Positions 1 through 12,100 of a stretch of DNA of 64,000 nucleotides are shown here, in pieces. The stretch is from assembly GCF_039555335.1 (NCBI RefSeq), contig NC_092635.1, positions 69,848,058 to 69,912,057 on the forward strand, written 5' to 3'. Each line of letters begins with the position of its first letter. The stretch's first letter is position 1. The notes below the pieces were generated by a model that had not been told where the DNA came from, did not search any database, and saw nothing but the letters and a program-made list of their open reading frames with translations. The DNA is from Amphiura filiformis (Eukaryota; Echinodermata; Ophiuroidea; Amphilepidida; Amphiuridae). Made by a program: the position numbers and the translations under genes.

Positions 1-8
1 AAACTGAC

Positions 9-109
9 CTCAATGGTTATTTGCAGACTGTCTTTAGTTTCTCTGTCCAAGTTGTTTATTAGTCTTAGTTTGCCATATCCATTTGCGTCAGTTATGATAT
101 CAAAGAAAC
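9..109 (-). CDS. Cadherin exon, tail region 7 (last exon in window)
   Basis: The exon starts after a CAG acceptor and ends before gtcagt. It begins in phase 1, completing the Ser codon split with the exon ending at 1064. It reads F-F-D-I-I-T-D then GKLRLINNLDRE and SLQITIE. This is the middle of an ordinary cadherin repeat with an intact LDRE calcium motif. The domain continues outside the window. Confidence 0.88.
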
Positions 110-3100
110 CTGCACAAATAAGAGGAAATGATAACTTAACCTCCTGGACACTACTGGTTATCTCTAACAGCATTTATGATTGGTTGATAACTTGAAATGC
201 TCATTTCAATTGCCATTTATGACTAGGCTTTGAACTATTTATGGTCAACTTGCATTTGCAGATGATCTCCTTGATTGGTTCAAAATTGGAGACAATATTC
301 ATTTTGGCCAATCGGCAAATAGTTCTCATGGGGTTAATATCTAAAGAGTGTTGATTCAGGGTGAAAAATATACATGGGATTTTAAAAAAACACGTCAAAA
401 TCAACAAATTTACTGTATTATTCATTGCTTTTGTTGTATGCTCCTATAATATGGATATACAATTTATAATTAAAAGCTCATATCCAGGGATGTAAATGGG
501 CAACAAATCCATTACCTGAAAATCCATCTGGTTCTTGGACAGGTGGCCGAGGGCTTGTGTGCGGTATGGAACATTTAGAGGGGTTTATCTGGGGAATATG
601 TTGCAGGGTATCACCCCCTCCTAAAAATAATTTGGCTCTTTTTATTTTAAATTATCATCATCCAATTCCGGAAATACAAAAATGTTTTTTTTTTTTACAT
701 TTCCGGATTTTTTTAATGGCCAAATTTCCGGAATTACAGCAATTTCCGGAAGATTTATTACATCCCTGCATATCTCAGAAAAAAAATGTTTGAACACTTG
801 CTCTAATTCACATTTTCTCTGTGCAAATTATTTGAGTCACTTGAAACTAAGATTAATAATAGTGTTGCCTCAATGTTCATTTTCCACATATCCCTTTTTT
901 CCCTTCCTTTCTTCAACCAAAAATAATCAATGTCAGGAGATCATATAATGATGAGGAGCATATTGTGCATTCCAATATTGCACTGGGGTGGGGCAGGGGG
1001 GGAAGCGGGGACCATTTCCAATTAGGGCCTTCTAGAAATACCCCCTCAATATGTTCTACCTACTTGCATCAGGTCCTTGCACCACATATGTGACCTGTGA
1101 GTTTCCTGTGCCTGGTTCATCTCCATCTTCAGCCAGCACAGTACAATCAAGATCAGTACCTGGTAATGTGTCTTCGAATATCATGATAAAATTGCAACTA
1201 ATTGGATCAAATTCTGGTGTTTCATCATTGACATCTAAGATTGTTAGAGTTACCTGTAATTGATCAGATATTTAGAATATAAGGATGATTTGCAGGATGA
1301 TTTTTGTTTGCGAACAAACAAACAAACAAACAAACAAACAAACTGACACAAACAAAAAAACAGCTTTTTCACAAACTTGACTCTCCAAACTTGAAAAATC
1401 TAACTCCTCGATTAAGAAAATCCGGGTTTCTCAAATTTGATTAACCAGATTTTTTCAAAAGCTAGCATTTTCAAATTTGATGATCTTGTTTCTGGATTTG
1501 ATAAACTTGGTTTCTCTATATGTAAAGCCAAATTTTGGATAAATTCATTTTTCTGAATGAGAACCCAGGTTTCTCAGGCCTGGTTCAATTTAGTTTCTTG
1601 GCCAAAAATCAGGCTTCTTGATTTATTTGGCAAATAACTTGCCATATACGTATCTACTTTCCAATTTCTGATCTAGAAGTCAATAATAATGTCTTAAATA
1701 CCCACCATTGCAGTTGCCGATAAAACTGGCATCCCACTATCACTTGCTCTGATGGTAACCACTATCTGTGAAGTGACTTCCCTGTCAAATGGTCCATTAA
1801 ATGTCACCAAGCCCTATTGATTAAACATACATGTACAAAAGGTTAGTTAGATCATTGATATATAAAAGATTAAGATAGCAAATACAGACAAGATTAAGAC
1901 CTCAATGTGCAGTGGCATCATCAGGGGCAGTCAATAGTAGGGGGGGCTTAAAATTTGGGGAAAGCCCATAGTCCAAAAGTTCATTAATAGTCCAAAAAGG
2001 ATTAAAGCTAGGGTGTAGAGCATTTTAAGTTAGGGTTAGGGTCAGGGATAAGGTTAGGATTAGGGTTTGAATTAGGGTTAGTGTTACTGTTAGGGATAGG
2101 GTTAGGCTAGAGATAGGGTCAGAGTTAGGATTATAGTCAGGGTCATATTTAGGGTAAAGTGGCAAGTGTCACGGAAAAACAGAAAACAGGAAATTCACGG
2201 AAAACACGTTTTTCCTTGAGAAAAATGAAAAATTAAGAAAAAATAATGAGAACATGAGGTAAAAATAATGAAAATATCAATCTTAAAACAACTAAAAATA
2301 TAATGCAAGTAACTTCTTTTTTACCCCGATTTTTAACGGTGCACATCTTCTGTAGGCCTACCTAGCACAAGTGAATTCCATCCTTTCTAATGAAATCACA
2401 GAATTTAGTATTTAAAACCACCCACAGAAAACCCCAGGTGTTTTAAATCACGGAAAACTTGCCACTTTAGTTTAGGGTTAGGTCTTGGGTTAGGGCTTAG
2501 ATTAGGATTAGTCTAAAGTTTAGGGTTAGAATTAGAGTAAGGGTCTATAACTGAGTTACGGTATTGGTTTTTCGGACTAATGACCCTTTGGACTATCAAC
2601 CTGTAACCACAATTTGCCTACAAATGTTTAATTTTTGCCCAAAATCGTGGAATTTTCAGTGACTCTTTGGCTTAAGTTGGCAAATTTGAAGAAATACATA
2701 GTTTTAGTGGGGAAACAATCCTCCATGATGGTTAGCCACATACAAAACATGAAAATATTTGTTTTTCACATTGCTTTAACATTTAAAATTAAATTAAGCT
2801 TTACTATTTGAGTGTTGCAAAAATTTCGAAATCCGGATTTTGATGAATTTTAGGGGATTCTGGTTTAGCAAATTGCTGTGGTTGTCCTTTCACCAAATCA
2901 AATTAACTTGATTAATTAGCTTACATTGCTTTTAAAAATGTTTTGAAATGTTTTTCAAACATTTTATACCCTTACATAAAATCAATCTTCCTTGTGAATG
3001 TTTTCGAAAAACATATGGGCTATAGGAATAAATTTTGCATGTTTATAAATATTGAAATACTTACAGATATACGATCAACTGTGACGTCGTAAGATGTTGG

Positions 3101-6100
3101 CAGGAGGGTGTATGTTACGGCAGCATTGTTTCCACTGTCAATGTCACTGGCAGAAACCTGGTGAAAAAAAGATATAATTTGAATCTTGAAAAAATTGTAG
3201 CTGTAACTTTAACATACTGTAATTGCTGAAATGATGTGTTATAAACAATTTACAATAATGTACTTCTAAACTCTATACAGTACCAATGCTGCTACTGCAA
3301 AGGACTCACCATAGTGATACTGCACTGGTACTACACTGGTACTCCACGTTACCAGCCAAGTACAAAAGCGACGGTGTACATGTGCAGGGGCCGCAATAGG
3401 AATCTGATAGTGTACTATTTTAGACATGTACACAATTGCATGTGTCCCATAATAACTTCCCTGTGGGCGGGTTGTCATGGACGAGTGGTGGCAATGTGGA
3501 CATTTGTCATTTGTCATGCTGTGCTTATTCAATTGCATAAGCAAACAAATCATAATAAAAAGTATTCTACTCAGATTGTAAGATGTGCAGTATGCGATCA
3601 CCTTGTCACTTAAGCTCTGGATTCATGTCCAGACTCTACCTTGATGTAAACAACTTCCATGGTGGGGGGGGGGCAAAATGTAGCATTGTTCTTTACATCC
3701 TGTGATTCTTTTGGTGGTAGAATAGACATAAAATGCCCTGTGGCATCTTTTACAGATAATATACCTGGAAAACATACAAAATAAAGCTGTTTGGCTAGCT
3801 GCACCTTGCCCATTGTTTTAAGATTTGTATATAACTGACATTGCAACCTTTCATTTCTTAAATGCACTTGTAATATGAGTGATTTTTTTTTAATCTTAAG
3901 ATTATCAGACAAATTTGATACTGATTATAACTTTGCTGTCCAAACCAGAAAGTATTATGCAATAAACATTTGCATGGGGAAATTGCAGAAACCTTTTGTC
4001 ATCAAGAAGTTCAAATTGCTTACCGTTATTGCAGCATTGTTTTGATCTTCATTTACAGACAAATCATAATCATCTAGTGTAAAAACAGGTGCATTGTCAT
4101 TGACATCCAAGATGGTGATATCGACTCTGCACACACCAGCCTGTAGTATGAAAGGAAAAAAAGAAAGTTAGCGCACTTTGTAAACTCAAATGGCATCTGG
4201 CATCCTCAGAGTTTACCAAACCTGCAATAGGCTATTCCAGTTAAAATCCATACACCCTTATGAAAGAGATCACATTAATCTTTCACACTGGGGGTGTATA
4301 CTTCAAATGGTAACCCCATTTGAAATTCACACTTCCTGTGTGGAAGATTAAGGTCCTGTCTTCCATAGGGGGTGTAATGATTTCAACTGGAATTGCCTAA
4401 TTTTGTGGGTGAAACTAATACACAGCATATTAATGTTTTTTTAAATTGATTTTTACTTTGTAACAGGCACTTTATAAATCTCATTGTTTGTATCAATGTT
4501 TACATAATTCATAAACAGAATACTCTATTATCTGTAATGAGGGGCAATTTTTAGAAAGGGGAGTATTTATTAAAGGTAAATGAAAAAGAACTAATCACTT
4601 AACAATCCTGCAAAATATGACTCACTAATGAACCTGAATCTATTTTTATTTTGATGGTATCAAATCCACAATGGTGACCCATGTAAACAGTGTTTGTGGT
4701 GATTATTAAAAGCAATTCAGAACCTTACCACTCCAAAAATGTATTTGTAACTGTAAGTGCATTTTATATGTAAAAATGTGATTTACTTTCTTTAAATGAA
4801 AATTCTACTCTAATTTGGCAGTGAACTGGAATAGGTTTTATCAACACAACGTCCAGCAAATGCTCATTTTAAGCTTCCTCACATAATGGGCTATTACATT
4901 TAAAATCCACACTACCCCGGTGGAAGATTTTGAAAATATCTTCCACAGGGGGAGTATGAATTTCAAATGAAATTACACATTAGCAGCTCCATTTGAAAAA
5001 TGCCCTCCCTCAGGGGAAGATTTAGGTTCTATCTTTCTCAGAGGGTGTATGAAATTCAAATGGAGCTGCCTAATGTGTTTATTCCATTTGAAATTCATAC
5101 TCCCCCTGTGGCAGATATTTCCAAAATCTTCCACAAGGAAAGTGGATTTTAAATGGAATAGCCCAATATGGCATACAGGTTAGAGAAAAAGTACCACTTA
5201 CATTTGTTCCATCTGAAACAAGTACTTGTAAGGAGTAAAAGTCAGGTCCAGGAGGCTCTCTATCTAGCTGCCCACTCACAGTGATCAAACCTCTGTAATT
5301 TAATGAAATTACAAAAAGTAGATAAGACACCTAAGATTTTATGAAGAGTTCAGAATCAAAAAGCAATATGCTATGTGCTGTGCTGATGTTTTTGATTAAC
5401 ACTATGAGTACTAGCTGCTGATTGGTTACCAGAAGATATTTATGATTTATTGAGCCAATCAGCAACATGCTAAGAATGGTGGTAGGGCTGAAGAGGATTG
5501 AGCTTGAAATATTTAAAAAATTGGTCACTCAGATGAACATGTCACATATTTAAAAACAACAACAACAACAAAACAACAACAACAACAACACAAAACAGTT
5601 ACGGGGACGAAATAAGTTTAAGCGACCGCATATAGGTTCGAATTGCAACCAGCTTAATCACAAAGCTCCCGTGGCAAAGTGGTAAGGCACAGGTCCTGTA
5701 AGCCTGCGGTCCTGGGTTCGATTCCCAGGCAGGATCACTTTTCTACTTGTCTCCTTTATTATTTGCAATGGCGAACCTGGTGAAAAATTATGTTTATTAA
5801 GCAACAACAATAATCAGGTAGATAACTGGTTATTTGGTTTTATACACCTCATACTTATTTTTCTGTCATCTGATTGGTTAAAATGGGAGTCACATGACAT
5901 TTGCCATTTCTACCATTTTCCGCTTTCAGGCATCAAACAAAATTAAACTATCACAGGGTGATAGTACCCCTCCTAAACCTACTATCACCTTGTGATAGTT
6001 CATGGGATACTTTTACAGTCTAATAATTTTGATGTGTAATATAATGTAAATAGTAATGTGAAAGAGGACAGTCGGTGGAAGAGATGATTTTGCTCATCTC

Positions 6101-9100
6101 GAACCAACAAACAAATCATGGCATACTCACAGAATAAAATTCCACTGCAGTACATTGACCAGTAATTCTCGTTTCAGCCATGGTAACGGGTGAGGCTTTG
6201 TTAGGAATTATTAGAGAATATAGTGCTGATACCAAAAAGCAAATCAAATGTGCAAAAAGTGTCTTCAAATCAAGCAATATTTGGAAGCAAACAGGCACGG
6301 CAAACAGGCTACTTGTCTCACAGCGGTGTGGAGAGGTTACAACCTTTTCATGGTAAGCTTCACACTAAAGTGTGGGTAGGCTTTAGCTTTAGTCGTCAAA
6401 CCATGTGTGATGCATGCGTATGTGTTCAATCAACAAACCAAAGCAAGGATAGCTGGCCTAGCCTTGACCAGGCCTAGCCTACTGATGCCTAGCTAGGCCT
6501 GTGTTTCTTGGCCTATTTCCTTGTGGATTTAGCACAGTCTATGGCAATCTCGGGGAAAAAGTAGACCCATGGTCTCAAGATCACCTGGGGGGACAGTTCT
6601 TATCATCTCACTCATGAGTAGTCTATATTTGTATAATAAGGCATAAAAAAGTTTGTATTTTCTTTTTCCAACCGACCCAAAAATCTGAAAAAATAGGTCC
6701 CATGGTTGTTTTTTTCACATTTGATTTTTCATGAAAGGAGCATGTTGGAGGCATGTTTTTTTTTCACAAACTTCTTTTTTTTTATAGCTATGGTGTAGAT
6801 GGAAAATAGTTATTTTTGTCCCATATTTACTTCAAAACTTGACCAAAGTAGGCGGTTATTCAATACTTACGTGTTTGAATCAATTTCAAAGTCTGTCGGA
6901 AGGTTAGTGAGTGAATAAGAAAGTACATCATTTTGATCTAAGTCGCTGGCCTGTAAAAAAAACAGTTTTAGATGCAATTAAGTAACAACATATCCCAGGT
7001 GGGTAATCAATATTGCTGCTTTTGGCATTGGTGTAAAATTTCTGGCAAGCTTGATTGTAATTCCTCAGGTGTAATTCAAACGTTGAAGCTCCCAAGTCAA
7101 GAAAATGATGTTTAAGAATGGCCCTGCATGTCCAGTGAGTCACTGGGGAAGCATTTATAGTTGTGCACCCATATGCTTTGGGAAAATATCTTATTCCTCG
7201 TGCAGAACCTTTGGGGCTATTCCAATTAAAATCCATACACTCCATGGAAGACATGACATTATCTTCACACAAGAGTATGAATTTCAAGTGGGGTGAATGG
7301 GCGACTCCATTTGATATCTACGCCCTCTGTGTGGGACATTAAGTTCATCTACTATAGATTTCAAGTAGAAATGCCCATGCACAACAAATATTAATTATGA
7401 ATGAATACTGCTTACAGCTTTTGAAAGTGAATTGGGTTCACCATAAATGAGGCTAATATTACATTTTTGTGATTCAATGTAGGTTTTATGCAGCATTTGC
7501 TTTAAAAAAAATCTCATTATGGAATTATGAACCTGTAATATTGATTTACCTGAACAGCTAGAACAGGACGTCCTATTGGTGCATCCTCAAATATATCAAC
7601 TGAATCATCACTGCACACTGGTGAATTGTCATTGACGTCTCTGACACTGACAACAACTGATGCTGATGCAGACCTACAAAACAATAAGAAAACTTATATC
7701 AACTGTATCATCATCACACACAGGTGAATTGTCATTGATGTCTCTGACACTGACAACAACTGATGCAGATCTGCACTTCATGGAACGATCAGCCCTCATT
7801 ACTGGGTGATGTCGAGATAAATGTCTGTAGTAGTCTGTGCTCATAACATTGTGGATTGATATATATACAGGGTGTCCCAAAAAAAAGAGGCCCCTCATTG
7901 TGCCCTCTTTTTCTCCTATTTCTGAAAAGTTGATTAAATATATTTTGATATGTAAAGAAACCTTTAATTGTTAGCTTTAATAAACCAAAACAATTATTTC
8001 AATCGGCTCAAAACTTTTGAACATATGCTATTTTGAATAAAAGTACCCGTTTTTCACTCTGTCCACGGATAGCAAACAGAGTGGTTGGGATGGCTCATGT
8101 TGTGGAGTGGCCTACACGATCACCAGACCTCACACCACTTAATTTTTTCCTTTGTGGCAAAATCCAAGATCTTCATAAACGTATTACTGAATGCATTACA
8201 TGCACGTATCTGGCGCACAAGGATGGTGCATAACGCAATTGATGCAATGAGGACCAGGGCTGAAACCTGTATTCGCCAAGGAGGCAACCAGGTAGAGGGC
8301 AGAGCAGCACAGTAAACTCACTTCAGAAGAACTAAAGACAAACCAAACAGCCTTTTAAGGCTACCTTTTATCCTAAAAAGAGAAATGATTTATGTTGTAA
8401 ATAAAAAAAAGAAAGCGAGAAACAACAAAGTAAGAAAGTAAGAAACATAATAAAACAAAAAGGCATAAATAACCAAGAAAAAATAAGCAATTGCAAGTAA
8501 AGCAAAGGAAGTCCCATTCGGCATCCATTTTACTCACAAATTAATGACACTATTAACAAAATCCTTTGCCCATAAACCCACCGGTAAAGCCCATTCCATA
8601 AATAAAGTTATTTTATAAAGTTATCATTGAGGAATGTTTGATATTCATGCATGGTATGTGTACTCCTTTTCAATCTTTGAAGTAGCGAAACCTTCTCCAT
8701 GGACAGAGTGAATAACCGGTACATTTTTTTAAAAGAGCATATCTTCAAAAGTTGCGAGCCGATTGGTATAATTGTTTTGGTTTATTCAAGCTAACGACTC
8801 AAGGTTTCTTTACATACCAAAATATATTTGATCAACTTTTCAGAAATAGGAGAAAAAGAAGGTGCAATGAGGGGCCTCTTTTTTTTGGGACACCCTGTAG
8901 AATAAAATGGGTGCAGAAAGTGACTGTTCCTGAAGGATGACACTGGACAACATTCCTAGTTTATCTCTGCCAGCAACTATAGCTACACCCTCTACTCACC
9001 TTATTACATCCAGCTTTGTGTCGTCAGCTTCGACATACAATGTGTACTTTGAAATCACCTCGGCATCCAACAAGCCAGCTGTCTCTACAAATATCACACC

Positions 9101-12100
9101 GGTTATTTCATCAATACCAAATATATCCATGCCATTGTCATTAGCATTCGTCAAGCGATATAGAATATATGTAGAATCGCCATCTTTATCTACCGCACTT
9201 ACCTAATCAACATAAAGAAAATGATGATGCAAAGTATCAGTCACCATCTACTTGGCTATTCCAGTTAAAATCCATACACCCCCTATGAAAGACATGACCT
9301 TAATCTTCCACACAGTGTGTGTGAATTTCAAATGGGTGATCCCATTTGAAACCTACACTCCCTGTGTGGAAAACAAAGGTCATGTCTTCCATAGGGGGTG
9401 TAAGGATTTCAGCTGGAATAACCAATACTACCCAAAAGGAGATGAACGCATATCATTATGCATGTGTTACTAGAAATGCTGAATCAATGGCCAGAAAATA
9501 GTAGGTAACAGCCAAGTGTATTAATTGGAGTTATTTGTCAACACCAAAGGAAAACTTCGGGCTTTTTCAAAGTATATATTTTCAAATGAACCTCTTCAAT
9601 CATGGCAAGTGGAATTTAAAATAAAATAAGGGACAAGAAATGTCATGAATTTACACCCTTATGAGCAAAAATACATCTTATTTAGCCAATGTCAACATGC
9701 GGTCATCATAAGGAAATATTTTCACATCAAAGTGCACTAACACCTCAGCTATTTGACTGTGATGGAAACAAAGTGCATAGTTTGACATACATACATTTTG
9801 GCTAACTGATAAATCAATCTCTTACACAAGACATACCACATACTTTATACTTTACACAAGAGCTTCAACAGTGTGTACAATTGATGGGTAATCGAACCAA
9901 CTTGAACTTATTATTACCTTAACACACAAATTAAAACTTATCTCATATCAAAAATATTACACTTACGGTAGCTACACTTGTAGATACAGGGGCTGATTCA
10001 TCAACTTCTCCATTGTAGATGTCATTGGTAAATTGAGGAGACAGATTTTCAACTTGGATATCGACTGTCACATTTAACCCGTAACTGCAATCTGCCAAGG
10101 ACAATGGATCTCTTACTGTTACCTGCAAGTGAGGGTAAAGTAAAGAGTGTAATATAATGTTGTAGTTACAAAGAGAGTAAATACCTTTGACTAATTTGAT
10201 TAGTTTTCCCCTTTCTACTAACATTTACCTATGGTGTTGAAGTTCATATTATTTACTACTTTTAGGTTGCATATGAAGAGTTTTAAGAGTTCTCTTTCCC
10301 AAAACTGATATTACCAAATTCAAATTTTTAAGTAAAAAATAACAAAAATCCTTAAATAGCATGACCATTGCCATGGAAATGGAATAGAATGCGCAGGTTC
10401 CAGATTTGGCAACATGGCAGAAAAGATTCTCCAGACTCTTCTGACCTTTTTGATATAATTATGATTTGTCATAAACATCTGTCCTACAAAATCGTTAAAT
10501 AGAGCACTTTTGGCTGCATGGCCGCTATACTGTTATCTCCTTGCCATTTATTAAACTATTTATTTGCTAAACCAGAACATCTTTAAGGGGTACTACACCC
10601 CTGGCCAATTTTATGCCATTAAATAATTGACATGCTTCCTTCTGGCTCTCTATAAGCCGATCCTCCATTCGCTAATTTAAGACATTTAATGCATAATATG
10701 AAATTCGTAACAATATGAATGCTAGCAGTCAACACTGGTCGGCCACCTTACTGAATTGGAATAAGTGTCAGATGTGAACAGTCTACATTTCTATTTGACC
10801 AACTTTAATTTGTCATCAGCAGTAAAGTATGAGGTGCAAAAAGCCACAACTCTATGTTGTCTGTGTCTCTACATTATTTTTAAATATCCCATTTTTGAAA
10901 CTTTCACTTTTAAATATCCTTGGTTTTTATACTTTTCACATTACTGCTAATTGCAACAAATACACAAATGCTTTTTTAATAAACTGTGAAAGAACCGACT
11001 TACCAGTAGTTGGTAGAAGGTGTCGTCAACCACATTAGTTGGGTCCATAAGTTGGATATACCAGTAATTTGTCTTCATGTCTGTATCCACCATTTGCTCT
11101 AAAACAAAGCTGTTGCTAGGGTTACCATCAAGTATTAGCACATCTCCAATAAATGTCTGCAAGGAAATGAGATTTAAAACCCAGTTTGTAATTGTTGCCT
11201 GCATTGGGCTATTCCATTTAAAATTGACACAGCTGTAGATATGAGGTTTGCATCATCAGGGTTTCATTCAAAAAGTGAACTTCTAGCCATTTTTTCCTGG
11301 TGTTTTATGCATCCCTTCAATTTATTGTTTGTCATCATTAGGGTTTGTCTGGCTTTTGCTGAATGTCATAATATGAATCTAATATTTACTTGTAATTTTT
11401 CTAAAGTAGCATGTCAATTTAAAGCTAGCATTATACAGCAGGTGTTGGTGGCCTTAACCTATAAACATTTACCAGCTTTTGCATCAAATCTCTTCAAATT
11501 TTCAGTATTACTTACAGAGTCAGGATCCTCTGCAACCAACACCAATCGATTAGAAGTCCCTACTTCAAACACATACATATCCTCTAGAGAGATCTCACCA
11601 TCATAAGTCTGCACTAGGAAATATGGACACTCATCATTATCATCAGTTATTGTGACAGTCACAGTTGTACTAGCTGATCTGTATATGAGAGAGACATGTA
11701 CTAATTCATGTGCAATTCTGTGCATTATGAGAAAAAAAATCTATTGGCTTGTAACCCCAAGGTCACCTTGACGTGATGTACTCAAAGGTTAACAGTTTCA
11801 TCGACACGATGAAAATCTAAGAAAATTTACTTATTTGACCTCCATATGACCTTGAAATTACCTTGCAAAATACTTGCTTTCAATTTTATGAAAATCCATT
11901 ATTTTTTACATATGATCTCAGGTAACCTTGAAATGACATGGAAAAGTTTGACTGCCATCACCAGGTTACATAACATCCAACAATAGTAAGCTATATGACC
12001 TCAGATGCCCCCTGATGACCTCAAATTTGGTCAAACATTGATATATATACTCTCACCAAATTTCATCACAATAGAATAAAATGGTAAACAAAAGTCAAAA

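Noticed and set aside
2013-2555. Interstitial telomere
   Set aside because: The TTAGGG words are degenerate and enclosed in inverted repeats, so mobile-element origin is more likely.
3266-3613. Overlapping ~100-aa open frames on both strands
   Set aside because: They lie inside an intron with no domain, no splice context and no repeat of known type.
3640-3764. Possible extra cadherin exon on the minus strand (GILSVKDATGHF...)
   Set aside because: It has splice-like ends, but its 125-bp length would shift the frame between two phase-0 exons that join perfectly without it. Its translation would also break the cadherin fold.
5665-5735. Functional tRNA-Thr gene
   Set aside because: A and B boxes and the anticodon stem are good, but the acceptor and D stems have several mismatches and base 33 is not T. 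It is kept only as a tRNA-like sequence.
6131-6167. Short candidate exon reading ITGQCTAVEFYS
   Set aside because: The neighbouring exons already join in phase (AC + A) to give a textbook NTGLITV sequence. Including these 37 bp would break the frame, and the acceptor lacks a pyrimidine tract.
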